Origin: an uncultured Lachnospiraceae bacterium
GTDB lineage: Bacteria > Bacillota > Clostridia > Lachnospirales > Lachnospiraceae
Length of the DNA stretch: 60,150 nt
Assembly (NCBI GenBank): GCA_902770965.1
Contig: CACXUY010000030.1
Span: 2,947-63,096 of the forward strand
Direction: 5' to 3'
Below the pieces are notes generated by a model that worked only from the letters and a program-made list of their open reading frames with translations, searched no databases and was not told the DNA's origin. Shown here piece after piece: positions 25,801-34,709 of the stretch; the first letter of the stretch is position 1; the number at the start of each line of letters is the position of its first letter. Made by a program: the position numbers and the translations under genes.

Positions 25801-27078
25801 ATGATCAAAAACAACGCTTATTCCAAAGAAGATAGAAAAGCTGTACGTTCTTACAAGCTGCGGAAAGCCGCCGCTTTGTCAATGACCGGCATGATCGCCG
25901 CGAGCATGCTTTTTGCGGGCTGCACGAAGAATAATACGGCTGACGGAGGCACGGACGGCTCTTCGGGCAATAATTCAGGCAGTGTATCAGCACAGGTCGC
26001 CGAGGAAGATGGAAGCGGCTCTTCAGACAGCGCGACGGATACAGATGGCGGCGCAGATGGCAGTGTAGATGGCAGCGCAGCCGATGACAGTTCACTCGTT
26101 CCTGAGGTTGTTGAGACCTACGAAGCGCCTGTATATGAAGAAGGAGCCAACGATGAGCGTATCGCCATGACGGTAAACGGAAGGAATATTTCTTTCCCCG
26201 CCGCAGCGTTTTTCGCTATGACAGCTCGCGACTATTACAAGCAGTACTATAATATGTATGGCATGGAGCTTGATTCGTCATTCTGGGGTTCGCTCGCTGA
26301 TGAGGAGAACGGACTTACTTACGCTGATGCTGCGCTGGATGAGGTAAGGCTGACGCTGCTTCAGACCGCGATACTTGATGAGCACATTTCGGAGTACGGT
26401 CCGGAAGGACTTGGTGAGAGCCTGCTTACAGACGCACAGGCAGCCGTTGACAACATGTTTAGTTCCATAGGCGAGGATAACCTCAAAAAGGCGGGCATCA
26501 CTCTGGGTTCTTTTGAAGATCTCAAGACTATGTACTACAATTCATACATTGTCAGGCAGAGGATCATAAACGACTTCACATATGAACCCACGCCGGAAGA
26601 ATCCAAGACTTTGGATATCCGTATCTTTGCTCTGAGCACTACTTCCGGTCAGAAGGATACGGATGAACCTGACGGGCTGCCCACTATTGATGAAGCTGTT
26701 CAGAGCGCTGAGCTTGCGCTTCAGAGGATCAAGTCAGGTGAGGACGCGAACACTGTCATGACCGAGATCGGAACTTCAATCAGCCAGGACACTCTTTACG
26801 CTTCCCAATACAGCAGCAACCCTTTGCTTGACGCTATCCTGGCGCTGGGTGAGGGTGAGTCCACCGTGTTCAAGGATGAGGACAACAATTCCGTTTATGG
26901 TATCATTTGTGACGCGGTGAATAAACCTGAATCCCTCGAAGCTACGAAGGAAGCCATCCGCACCACAAAGGCACAGGCTCATTTCTCCGACCTCTACAAA
27001 CAGTGGGAGGAAGCATCACAGCACACAATTGATGAGGAGATCTGGAAAGAGATCAAGAACGTGGTTTTTGCGGATTGA
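25801..27078 (+). CDS. PrsA/SurA-like foldase lipoprotein
   Basis: This 425-residue lipoprotein has a basic N-region, a hydrophobic segment and lipobox MLFAGC (Cys 41), then a G/S/D-rich linker to about residue 110. The rest resembles SurA_N/PrsA chaperones: NGRNISFPAAAFFAMTARDY, the helical core, and a degenerate parvulin-like region (TLDIRIFALSTT, then ELALQRIKSGEDANTVMTEI and ALGEGESTVFKDEDNN). It probably helps fold exported proteins at the outer face of the membrane. The parvulin catalytic residues cannot be confirmed by eye, so isomerase activity is uncertain. Confidence 0.8.
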   Translation: MIKNNAYSKEDRKAVRSYKLRKAAALSMTGMIAASMLFAGCTKNNTADGGTDGSSGNNSGSVSAQVAEEDGSGSSDSATDTDGGADGSVDGSAADDSSLVPEVVETYEAPVYEEGANDERIAMTVNGRNISFPAAAFFAMTARDYYKQYYNMYGMELDSSFWGSLADEENGLTYADAALDEVRLTLLQTAILDEHISEYGPEGLGESLLTDAQAAVDNMFSSIGEDNLKKAGITLGSFEDLKTMYYNSYIVRQRIINDFTYEPTPEESKTLDIRIFALSTTSGQKDTDEPDGLPTIDEAVQSAELALQRIKSGEDANTVMTEIGTSISQDTLYASQYSSNPLLDAILALGEGESTVFKDEDNNSVYGIICDAVNKPESLEATKEAIRTTKAQAHFSDLYKQWEEASQHTIDEEIWKEIKNVVFAD

Positions 27079-27092
27079 TAGCGGTGAAGAAA

Positions 27093-27105
27093 GCTGAATA
27101 GTTAC
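27093..27105. repeat. solo terminal inverted repeat of the MITE family
   Basis: GCTGAATAGTTAC matches the inner-to-outer sequence of the family A right end (GCTGAATAATTAC, one difference). No partner end lies close by. It is a likely relic. Confidence 0.4.
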
Positions 27106-27164
27106 CGTTATTTAAGCATTGGCATATATTAAAGGCTATTAGACAGAAAGCAGGAGGAGTAGAA

Positions 27165-29576
27165 ATGCCGGTTCTTTATAATCATAAGGAAGTTGAAGAG
27201 AAATGGAGAAGACGTTGGGAAGAAGTCCCGGTCAATCCTAAGGACGAGAAAAAACCCAAGTATTACTGCCTTGACATGTTCCCTTATCCGTCGGGCAGCG
27301 GTCTTCATGTAGGACATTGGCGTGGTTACGTCATAAGCGACGTGTGGAGCCGCTATAAGCTGCTCAATGGATACTATTTGATACATCCCATGGGCTGGGA
27401 TGCTTTTGGTCTGCCGGCAGAGAACTACGCCATCAAGAACCATGTCCATCCTGAGATCTCGACCAGAAAGAATATCGAGAACATCAAGCGCCAGATCAAT
27501 CAGATCGCGGCGCTCTATGACTGGGACATGGAAGTCAACACCACCGACCCTGATTATTACAAGTGGACACAGTGGATCTTTGTCAAGATGTTCGAGAATG
27601 GCCTCGCTTATGAGAAGGAGATGCCTATCAACTGGTGTCCTTCATGCAAGACCGGTCTTGCGAACGAGGAAGTTGTCGGCGGAAAGTGCGAACGCTGCGG
27701 CAGCGAGGTCACGAAGAAGGATCTCCGCCAGTGGATGCTTAAGATCACGGCATATGCGGACCGTCTGCTTGACGACCTTGACAAGCTTGAATGGCCTGAG
27801 AAGGTCAAGAAGATGCAGACAGATTGGATCGGAAGAAGCTATGGTGCAGAGGTGGAGTTCAAGGTCTCCGGTTCTGATGATGTCATAACGGTATACACGA
27901 CCCGCCCTGACACTCTTTATGGCGCCACATTCATGGTTCTCGCGCCTGAGCATGAGCTTGCGAAGAAGCTTGCCACTCCGGATCATGCGGAAGAGGTTGA
28001 CGCATACATAAAGAGATCCGCCAGCCGGTCATCAGTAGATCGTATGCAGGATAAGGAGAAGACAGGCGTCTTTACAGGAAGCTACGCGGTTAATCCGCTT
28101 AACGGTGCTCTGATACCTATCTGGCTCTCCGATTATGTCCTTATCGACTACGGCACCGGAGCCATCATGTGCGTCCCCGCGCATGACGACCGTGACTTTG
28201 AGTTCGCCAAGAAATTCGATCTTCCCATCATTCAGGTCATCTCGCCTGACGGAGTGGAGAATCCTGATCTGACCGAAGCCTATGTCGGCGCGGGTATCAT
28301 GATCAATTCCGGTTCGTGGAACGGCCGCAAGTCAGAGGAAATGAAGGCGGAGGCTCCGCATATCATGGAGGAGAGAGGTCTTGGTCGCAAGAAAAAGAAC
28401 TATAAGTTCCGCGACTGGGTCTTCAGCCGTCAGCGTTACTGGGGCGAGCCTATTCCGATCGTACACTGTGATTGCTGCGGAGCGGTTGCGGTTCCTGAGG
28501 ACCAGCTGCCCGTTCTGCTTCCCGAGGTCGAATCCTATGAACCGACCGGCACCGGCGAGTCACCTTTGGCTGCCATCGACAGCTGGGTAAACACCACCTG
28601 CCCTAAGTGCGGCGGTCCCGCGAAGAGGGAGACCAATACCATGCCTCAGTGGGCAGGGTCATCCTGGTATTTCCTCCGCTATGTGGACAACAAAAACAAG
28701 GAAGCCCTCGTTGACCGCAAGATCGCGGACAGCATGCTCCCTGTTGACATGTATATCGGTGGAGTAGAGCACGCGGTTCTGCACCTGCTTTACTCGCGTT
28801 TCTACACCAAGTTCCTGTACGACATAGGAGTCGTCGGCTTCGATGAGCCTTTCCACCGCCTCTTCAATCAGGGCATGATCACAGGCAAGAACGGAATCAA
28901 GATGAGCAAGTCGAAGGGCAACGTTATTTCCCCTGACGACCTCGTTGAGAATTACGGCTGTGATTCGCTCAGGCTTTATGAACTCTTTGTGGGACCGCCC
29001 GAGCTCGATTCCGAATGGGACGAGAGGGGCATCGACGGCGTGTACCGTTTCCTCACCCGCCTGTGGAATCTTGTCATCAATGGAAATGTGGTCGCAGAGA
29101 CTTCCAGGATGGAGAAGCTTCGCCACAACATGATCCACGATATCTCCGAGAGGCTTGAGAACTTCAGCATGAACACCGCTGTTTCGGGCTTCATGGAGTA
29201 TACCAACAAGATGAATGAGGTAGCGAGGGCTGAGGGCGGCATCGATCAGGCGACCCTCGAGGCTGTCGTCACCATGCTTGCGCCTTTTGCTCCCCATATC
29301 GCGGAGGAGATGTGGGAGCATCTTGGACATGACAAGAGTGTCTTCACCGATAATCCTTGGCCCGTATTTGATACCGAGAAGATGAAAGAGGACACGATAG
29401 AGATCGCTCTTCAGGTCAACGGCAAGCTCAAGGGTACGGTCAGCGTTGCAGCTGACGCAGCGAAGGACGAAGTCATAGCTGCCGCGAAGGAGGCTCTGGG
29501 GAATAAGGTCGCCGGCACCATAGTCAAAGAGATCTATGTACCCGGCAAGATCGTCAATATCGTTGTGAAAAAATAA
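27165..29576 (+). CDS. leuS: leucyl-tRNA synthetase
   Basis: This class I synthetase of 803 residues charges tRNA-Leu. It has the HIGH motif as HVGH in FPYPSGSGLHVGHWRGY, the CP1 editing domain with TTRPDTLYGATFMVLAPEH and GTGAIMCVPAHDDRDFEFAK, zinc-type cysteines (CPSC, CERC), the catalytic KMSKS in NGIKMSKSKGNV, and an anticodon-binding domain, ending with a short C-terminal domain. GCAGGAGG precedes ATG 27165. The 86-bp gap upstream is too short for a T-box leader. Confidence 0.97.
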   Translation: MPVLYNHKEVEEKWRRRWEEVPVNPKDEKKPKYYCLDMFPYPSGSGLHVGHWRGYVISDVWSRYKLLNGYYLIHPMGWDAFGLPAENYAIKNHVHPEISTRKNIENIKRQINQIAALYDWDMEVNTTDPDYYKWTQWIFVKMFENGLAYEKEMPINWCPSCKTGLANEEVVGGKCERCGSEVTKKDLRQWMLKITAYADRLLDDLDKLEWPEKVKKMQTDWIGRSYGAEVEFKVSGSDDVITVYTTRPDTLYGATFMVLAPEHELAKKLATPDHAEEVDAYIKRSASRSSVDRMQDKEKTGVFTGSYAVNPLNGALIPIWLSDYVLIDYGTGAIMCVPAHDDRDFEFAKKFDLPIIQVISPDGVENPDLTEAYVGAGIMINSGSWNGRKSEEMKAEAPHIMEERGLGRKKKNYKFRDWVFSRQRYWGEPIPIVHCDCCGAVAVPEDQLPVLLPEVESYEPTGTGESPLAAIDSWVNTTCPKCGGPAKRETNTMPQWAGSSWYFLRYVDNKNKEALVDRKIADSMLPVDMYIGGVEHAVLHLLYSRFYTKFLYDIGVVGFDEPFHRLFNQGMITGKNGIKMSKSKGNVISPDDLVENYGCDSLRLYELFVGPPELDSEWDERGIDGVYRFLTRLWNLVINGNVVAETSRMEKLRHNMIHDISERLENFSMNTAVSGFMEYTNKMNEVARAEGGIDQATLEAVVTMLAPFAPHIAEEMWEHLGHDKSVFTDNPWPVFDTEKMKEDTIEIALQVNGKLKGTVSVAADAAKDEVIAAAKEALGNKVAGTIVKEIYVPGKIVNIVVKK

Positions 29577-29583
29577 TGTAATG

Positions 29584-29625
29584 GTAATTATTCAGAACTC
29601 CGGATTCGGGATGCTGAATGGTCAC
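29584..29625. mobile_element. 42-bp internally deleted MITE relic (family A)
   Basis: GTAATTATTCAGAACTCC at the left, then GGATTC, then GGGATGCTGAATGGTCAC at the right, so it has two opposed family A ends with almost nothing between. The order fits a deletion by recombination between the internal GGGATGCTG of the full element and the terminal GGGGTGCTG. A second partial left end, GTATTATTCAGTACCCC, is at 29750-29766. Confidence 0.6.
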
Positions 29626-29644
29626 GAAATATGAATATTAAAAT

Positions 29645-29680
29645 GAACGGCGGATCAATGCGATCCGCCGTTCTGGTTTT
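29645..29680 (+). terminator. rho-independent terminator after leuS
   Basis: GAACGGCGGATC-aatgc-GATCCGCCGTTC, a perfect 12-bp stem, followed by TGGTTTT. Confidence 0.85.
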
Positions 29681-29693
29681 ATGGTGAGCATTT

Positions 29694-29742
29694 AAGAGGA
29701 GACAGCTGTTGATGGATATTCAAGAGGAGACAGCTTTTGATG
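29694..29742 (+). repeat. tandem duplication between leuS and coaX
   Basis: AAGAGGAGACAGCTGTTGAT (29694) is repeated with one change at 29722, period 28 bp. Confidence 0.75.
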
Positions 29743-29796
29743 AATGATCGTATTATTCAGTACCCCAGACTCATTAAGCAGCATCTCTTCTGAGTA

Positions 29797-30570
29797 TCAG
29801 ATCATCCCCCCATTTTTCTTATAAATAAGATAGAGTCCCTTCAGAAGCAGGGTGTCATCGAAGATGATCTTCCTTCGGCAGTGAGGTACGATGAAGCGTG
29901 CAAGGCCGCCTGTGGCTATGACGGTGGCTTCATGTCCCATCTCTTCCTCAAAGCGCAGTATCATGCCGTCAAGCATAGCGGCGCTGCCGAAGACGGAGCC
30001 GCTTTTCATGCAGTCGATGGTGTTCTTGCCGATAGCCTTCGGGGGAGCTTCGAAGCTGATGCGGGGAAGCTGGGCGGTGCGGCTGACCATGCTCTCAAGG
30101 GCTACGCTCGCACCCGGTATGATGGCTCCTCCCAGATACCGACCTTCAGCATCAATGGCGGATATAGTCGTCGCTGTGCCCATGTCTATGATTATCAGGG
30201 GAAGCGGGTATTCGGCGATTCCGGCTACGGCATCCACTATGAGGTCGCTTCCAAGAAGAGCCCCTTTGTCTATGCGTATGTCGAGTCCGAGATCCAGATC
30301 CCTTGAGACGATCATGGATTCCTCACCGGTCACCTTGCGTATGGCTGTGCAGAGAGTGTTGTTGATATTTGGAACCACGGAGGAGATCACGCTTCCGCAG
30401 AGGTCTTCGCCGTTTATCCCATGCAGCTCAAGTATCGTGCGGAACATGACGGCATATTCCAGATCAGTCTTTTTATGGTCGGTAGAGATACGCTCTACGA
30501 ACGCGACTCCTGCTCTCCCGACAGTGCCAACGACAATATTGGTATTTCCTACGTCAACTGCGAGTATCAT
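29797..30570 (-). CDS. coaX: type III pantothenate kinase
   Basis: CoaX phosphorylates pantothenate, the first step of coenzyme A synthesis. The 257-residue protein begins MILAVDVGNTNIVVGT (acetate/sugar kinase-Hsp70 fold phosphate-1 motif), with LGSDLIVDAVAG, IIDMGTATTISAID and GGAIIPGASVALESM, as in the type III family, and GGLARFIVPHC near the end. GGGAGGACAGG lies before ATG 30570 on the minus strand. It is divergent from coaBC, which performs the next two steps of the same pathway. Confidence 0.95.
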   Translation of the reverse strand: MILAVDVGNTNIVVGTVGRAGVAFVERISTDHKKTDLEYAVMFRTILELHGINGEDLCGSVISSVVPNINNTLCTAIRKVTGEESMIVSRDLDLGLDIRIDKGALLGSDLIVDAVAGIAEYPLPLIIIDMGTATTISAIDAEGRYLGGAIIPGASVALESMVSRTAQLPRISFEAPPKAIGKNTIDCMKSGSVFGSAAMLDGMILRFEEEMGHEATVIATGGLARFIVPHCRRKIIFDDTLLLKGLYLIYKKNGGMI

Positions 30571-30702
30571 GTCCTGTCCTCCCTGTGAAGTTGGTCTGTG
30601 GTGACAAATGATATTATTATCTTAACAAATCATATACGATTCTGCCAGATATTTTTGATGGCCTTTTTTGAAAGGCTTCAGGGCAATGGGCTTTTATTGT
30701 AT

Positions 30703-30731
30703 TTGACAAGATGAAGAGAAAAGGTTACGAT
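30703..30731 (+). promoter_or_regulatory. promoter of coaBC
   Basis: A perfect TTGACA (30703-30708), a 17-bp spacer and TACGAT (30726-30731), about 46 bp before ATG 30777. Confidence 0.55.
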
Positions 30732-30776
30732 AATAAATGTGAAATTATAATCAAATGTCAGCCAGGAGGTTTTACG

Positions 30777-31973
30777 ATGCTTCAAGGTAAAAAGGTTCTT
30801 TTCGGTGTCACAAGCAGCATAGCCTGTTACAAAGCGGCTGATATCGCGCGTACTCTGGTGAAGAGCGGCGCTGAGGTCCAGGTTATAATGAGCGCGAACG
30901 CAACAAAGCTCATCAGCCCCATGTTGTTCGAGCATTTGACTAAGAAAAGATGTCTTACCGATACTTTCGCGCCCAGTCCGGAGATGAAGGTCGAGCATAT
31001 TGCGGCAGCTCAATGGGCTGACGTTTTTATTACGGCGCCCGCCACAGCGAACATCATAGCGAAATTCGCCAATGGCATCGCCGACGACATGCTGTCCACC
31101 ACGGCGCTCGCCTGCAGGTGTCCCAGGCTCGTGGCTCCATCAATGAACACGGCGATGTATGAGAATCCGGTCACGCAGAGGAACCTGGACCGCCTCAGGG
31201 ACTATGGTTACCAGATCATCGAACCCGCGGTCGGGCTGCTTGCCTGCGGCGATACCGGAAGGGGGAAGCTCGCAGAGGAAGCGGAGATCATAGAAGCTAT
31301 CGAACAGGCTGTGACAGATAAGGACATGTATGGGCAGAGGGTGCTGATATCCGCAGGTCCAACACAGGAGAGCATCGACCCCGTGAGGTTCATAACCAAC
31401 CACTCCAGCGGCAAGATGGGCTATGCACTGGCAAAGGCCGCCGCAAGGCGCGGAGCCACCGTGACGCTGGTTTCAGGTCCGTGCAATCTTGAGAAGCCTT
31501 TTGGTGTTGAGACTGTTGATGTTATCAGCGCGGCCGATATGAGAGAAGAGATCATGATCCGCGCTGACATGAGCGACATCATAGTCATGGCGGCTGCAGT
31601 GGCGGATTACAGGCCGGCTTACGTCGCGAATCAGAAGATCAAGAAGGACGACGGCGGGCTTAACATAGAGCTTGAGCGGACATCGGACATACTCGCGGAG
31701 CTGGGAGCCGTCAGGCGTCCCGGCCAGTTCCTCTGCGGTTTTGCTATGGAGACGGAAAACCTTCTTGAGAACGCCAGAGGGAAGCTTGCCAGAAAGAATA
31801 TAGACATGATAGCGGCGAACAGTATAAGAGTCGCGGGGGCAGGCTTCGGCGTCGATACCAACGTAATAACGCTTATCTCCGCCAGAGAAGAAGCGCAGCT
31901 TCCTCTCATGTCAAAGGATGATGCCGCGAACGAGATATTTGATCATATTATGAATATGAGGCTGGGGTATTAA
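30777..31973 (+). CDS. coaBC: bifunctional phosphopantothenoylcysteine decarboxylase/phosphopantothenate-cysteine ligase
   Basis: This 398-residue protein catalyses two consecutive steps of CoA synthesis. The N-terminal flavoprotein CoaC domain has GVTSSIACYKAADI, PATANIIAKFANGIADD (with the catalytic His segment before it, KVEHIAAAQWAD) and PSMNTAMYENP. The C-terminal CoaB ligase domain has SAGPTQESIDPVRFITNHSS, SGKMGYALAKAA and AAVADYRPAYVANQKIKK. AGGAGG eight bases before ATG 30777 fixes the start; the frame open from 30711 overlaps the promoter. Confidence 0.96.
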   Translation: MLQGKKVLFGVTSSIACYKAADIARTLVKSGAEVQVIMSANATKLISPMLFEHLTKKRCLTDTFAPSPEMKVEHIAAAQWADVFITAPATANIIAKFANGIADDMLSTTALACRCPRLVAPSMNTAMYENPVTQRNLDRLRDYGYQIIEPAVGLLACGDTGRGKLAEEAEIIEAIEQAVTDKDMYGQRVLISAGPTQESIDPVRFITNHSSGKMGYALAKAAARRGATVTLVSGPCNLEKPFGVETVDVISAADMREEIMIRADMSDIIVMAAAVADYRPAYVANQKIKKDDGGLNIELERTSDILAELGAVRRPGQFLCGFAMETENLLENARGKLARKNIDMIAANSIRVAGAGFGVDTNVITLISAREEAQLPLMSKDDAANEIFDHIMNMRLGY

Positions 31974-31995
31974 GCCGGGAGCGGATCAGCGCGGC

Positions 31996-32124
31996 GAACC
32001 GGCATCAGAACCGGCGTCAGAACCAGCGTCAGAACCGGCATCAGAACTGGCGTCAGAACCGGTATCAGAACCTGCGTCAGAACCTGCGTCAGAACCGGTG
32101 TCAGAACCGGCGTCAGAACCGGTA
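31996..32124 (+). repeat. 12-bp tandem repeat array (TCAGAACCGGCG) before prfC
   Basis: Ten 12-bp units start every 12 bases from 32005 to 32113, preceded by a partial unit. In the prfC frame they read Ser-Glu-Pro-Ala/Val and stay open from 31960, but the only start codon inside is GTG 32098. The array begins 22 bp after coaBC and ends 33 bp before the likely prfC start. Confidence 0.9.
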
Positions 32125-32157
32125 TCAATAGAGGAGAAGGATAGGAGAACACTTAAA

Positions 32158-33753
32158 GTGGCAGAAAGTATACTTGAAAAAGAAATAAACCGCCGGCGTA
32201 CGTTCGCTATAATTTCACACCCGGATGCCGGCAAAACTACGCTCACTGAGAAATTCCTGCTCTACGGCGGAGCGATCAATCAGGCAGGTTCGGTTAAGGG
32301 CAAAAAGACCAACCGCCATGCGGTCTCAGACTGGATGGAAATCGAGAAGCAGAGAGGTATCTCCGTCACGTCATCCGTGCTGCAGTTCGAATATGACGGC
32401 TACTGCATAAATATTCTTGACACGCCGGGTCATCAGGACTTCTCGGAGGACACATATCGTACCCTGATGGCGGCGGATTCCGCGGTCATGGTCATAGACG
32501 GCAGCAAAGGCGTTGAGGCGCAGACCATCAAGCTCTTTAAGGTCTGCGTGATGCGTCACATCCCGATCTTCACATTTGTCAACAAGATGGACAGAGAGAC
32601 ACGGGATCCGTTTGACCTGATGTCCGAGATAGAGGACGTGCTTGGCATAGATACCTGCCCCATCACCTGGCCTATCGGTTCCGGGAAGAGCTTCAGGGGT
32701 GTACTGGAGCGCAAGGAAGGAATGATCGACATCTTCCACGCGGAAGGCGCCGGCATGAAGGAGATCGATGTCGACCGTATCCCCGCGGAAGGGGACGAAG
32801 CCGTGCTTGCCATCGGAGACCTTGCCATGGATAAGCTCAGGGAGGACATCGAGCTTCTTGACGGCGCGGGACAGGAATTTGACTTGAAGGAAGTGCTTGA
32901 AGGACGGCTGTCGCCCGTGTTTTTCGGGTCGGCGCTGACCAACTTTGGTGTCGAGACCTTCCTGAAGCATTTCCTGAACATGACGATGCCGCCCACACCC
33001 CGCATATCCGATGAAGGTGAAGTTGATCCGGTGAAGGATCCCTTCTCGGCATTCGTATTCAAGATTCAGGCGAACATGAACAAGGCGCATTTTGACCGCA
33101 TGGCTTTCCTGAGGATCTGTTCAGGTGAGTACAGCGCCGGCATGGAAGCGTTCCACGTCCAGCAGGGCAAGAAGCTCCGCCTGTCCCAGTCCACCCAGAT
33201 GATGGCGCAGGAGAGGAAGATCGTCGAGAAGGCGTACGCGGGAGATGTCATAGGAGTATTCGACCCCGGCATTTTCTCGATAGGCGATACCCTGTGCTGT
33301 GGTTCAAAGCCCTTCCGCTTTGAGGGAATCCCGACCTTCGCGCCGGAGCATTTCGCGAGGCTGAGGCAGATAGACACCATGAAGCGCAAGCAGTTCCTCA
33401 AGGGTGTCTCTCAGATCGCCCAGGAGGGTGCGATCCAGATATTTCAGGAATATAACACCGGCATGGAGGAGATAATAGTCGGCGCGGTCGGCGTGCTGCA
33501 GTTCGATGTCCTGATGTTCAGGCTCAAGAACGAATACAACGTCGAAGCGGGCATCGAGCAGCTTCCTTATGAATATATCCGCTGGATAGAGAACGAGGAT
33601 ATCGACGTCTCGAAGATCTCAGGTACTTCGGATATGAAGCGCATCAAGGATCTCAAGGGCAGGCCGCTGCTGCTCTTCATCAACAGCTGGAGCGTGAGGA
33701 TGGTCGAGGACAGGAATCCGGGTTTGAAGCTGTCGGAATTTGGAAAGAATTGA
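32158..33753 (+). CDS. prfC: peptide chain release factor 3
   Basis: RF3 is the GTPase that removes RF1/RF2 after termination. The sequence RRRTFAIISHPDAGKTTLTE contains G1, and DTPGHQDFSEDTYRTL (G3) and NKMD (G4) follow. I choose GTG 32158: an AGGAG ten bases upstream supports it and the resulting 531 residues match the usual length of about 530. A start at GTG 32098, inside the 12-bp repeat array, would add SEPASEPVSIEEKDRRTLK, which has no counterpart in the family. If the array is translated, the N-terminus would be length-variable. Downstream of coaBC, possibly on the same transcript. Confidence 0.93.
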   Translation: MAESILEKEINRRRTFAIISHPDAGKTTLTEKFLLYGGAINQAGSVKGKKTNRHAVSDWMEIEKQRGISVTSSVLQFEYDGYCINILDTPGHQDFSEDTYRTLMAADSAVMVIDGSKGVEAQTIKLFKVCVMRHIPIFTFVNKMDRETRDPFDLMSEIEDVLGIDTCPITWPIGSGKSFRGVLERKEGMIDIFHAEGAGMKEIDVDRIPAEGDEAVLAIGDLAMDKLREDIELLDGAGQEFDLKEVLEGRLSPVFFGSALTNFGVETFLKHFLNMTMPPTPRISDEGEVDPVKDPFSAFVFKIQANMNKAHFDRMAFLRICSGEYSAGMEAFHVQQGKKLRLSQSTQMMAQERKIVEKAYAGDVIGVFDPGIFSIGDTLCCGSKPFRFEGIPTFAPEHFARLRQIDTMKRKQFLKGVSQIAQEGAIQIFQEYNTGMEEIIVGAVGVLQFDVLMFRLKNEYNVEAGIEQLPYEYIRWIENEDIDVSKISGTSDMKRIKDLKGRPLLLFINSWSVRMVEDRNPGLKLSEFGKN

Positions 33754-33776
33754 TGTCTATATAGGAGGAAACAGGC

Positions 33777-34219
33777 ATGAGATGTCCTTATTGCAACGCG
33801 GAAGATACAAGGGTCATAGATTCGAGACCTGCTGACAACACTATTCGCAGACGTCGCCAGTGCGAAGCCTGCGGCAAGCGTTTCACAACTTATGAGAAGA
33901 TATAATCAAGAAGGACCAGAGCCGAGAGCCTTATGACCGCTCGAAGATAGAAAAAGGAGTCATGCAGGCCATCCATAAGCGTCCCATCCCCATCTCCGAC
34001 GTGGACAAGCTGATCGATGATGTAGAAAATGAGATCATGGGCCGCGAGGAGAAAGAGATAGACAGCAGCGTTATCGGCGAACTGGTTATGGAGAAGCTTC
34101 GCGACCTAGACGACGTCGCATACGTGCGTTTCGCGTCAGTATACCGTGAATTCAAGGATGTTGACACCTTCCTCAGGGAGATCGAGAAGCTCGCCAAGAA
34201 GAAAGGGTCATCGAAATGA
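33777..34219 (+). pseudogene. nrdR: transcriptional repressor NrdR, frameshifted
   Basis: NrdR represses ribonucleotide reductase genes through a zinc ribbon and an ATP cone. The first frame (33777-33905, after AGGAGG) encodes the whole zinc ribbon, [20 protein letters not shown] then [19 protein letters not shown], then stops. The next phase resumes with [20 protein letters not shown] and the ATP cone to GELVMEKLRDLDDVAYVRFA and the C-terminus at 34219. Compared with the family pattern TTYEK(V/I)E-x-x-P-x-I-V-I-K-K-D, about seven residues are missing, which fits a deletion of about 19 bp at 33903. Either the gene is inactive or the assembly is wrong here. Confidence 0.85.
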
Positions 34220-34704
34220 GACTGTTTCCGAGAGCATATTGTGAGTCGGCCTATGACATCGATTATGAAGGGCTGTATGAAGAAGGCTGCCGGGGGGTCA
34301 TATTTGACATAGACAACACCTTGGTAGAGGACCAGCAGGAGGCGACAAAAAACGCGGTGGATCTTATTGACAAGATCCACCGCATCGGAATGCAGTCTTT
34401 CATCCTCTCAAACAATCATGAGGAGCGGGTTAGGCTTTTCGCTGAGGCTGTCGGCGCGAGATATATCTTTGAGGCAAAAAAGCCTTTGGCGAAGGGCTAT
34501 GTCCGCGCCATGGAGATGATGGGAACAGACAGGAGTTCGACCGTATTCGTGGGCGACCAGATCTACACAGACATCTGGGGAGCCAACAATGCGGGCGTGT
34601 TCTCCATACTCGTCGCCCCTGTGAATCCCAGGGAACTCTTCCATATCAGGCTGAAGAGGCTGCTTGAGCTGCCGGTGCTGATGCTGTATCGTCTGCTAAA
34701 GTGA
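34216..34704 (+). CDS. YqeG family HAD phosphatase
   Basis: This 162-residue HAD IIIA-type phosphatase has motif I FDIDNTLVEDQ (nucleophile and acid-base Asp), motif II ILSNN, a conserved Lys in AKKPLAKGY and motif IV FVGDQIYTDIWGANNAG. The family's substrate is not established. The start ATG 34216 overlaps the nrdR stop (ATGA), so expression was coupled to nrdR. Directly after its stop come tandem copies of the end of the converging methyltransferase gene. Confidence 0.9.
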   Translation: MRLFPRAYCESAYDIDYEGLYEEGCRGVIFDIDNTLVEDQQEATKNAVDLIDKIHRIGMQSFILSNNHEERVRLFAEAVGARYIFEAKKPLAKGYVRAMEMMGTDRSSTVFVGDQIYTDIWGANNAGVFSILVAPVNPRELFHIRLKRLLELPVLMLYRLLK

Positions 34705-34709
34705 TGCGC

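Noticed and set aside
27079..27164. T-box leader for leuS
   Set aside because: Only 86 bp separate the preceding stop from leuS, and no specifier stem or T-box consensus is visible.
32098..32157. prfC starting at GTG 32098 inside the 12-bp array
   Set aside because: The SEPA extension has no family counterpart, and GTG 32158 has an AGGAG site and gives the usual RF3 length. Kept only as a possibility in the findings.
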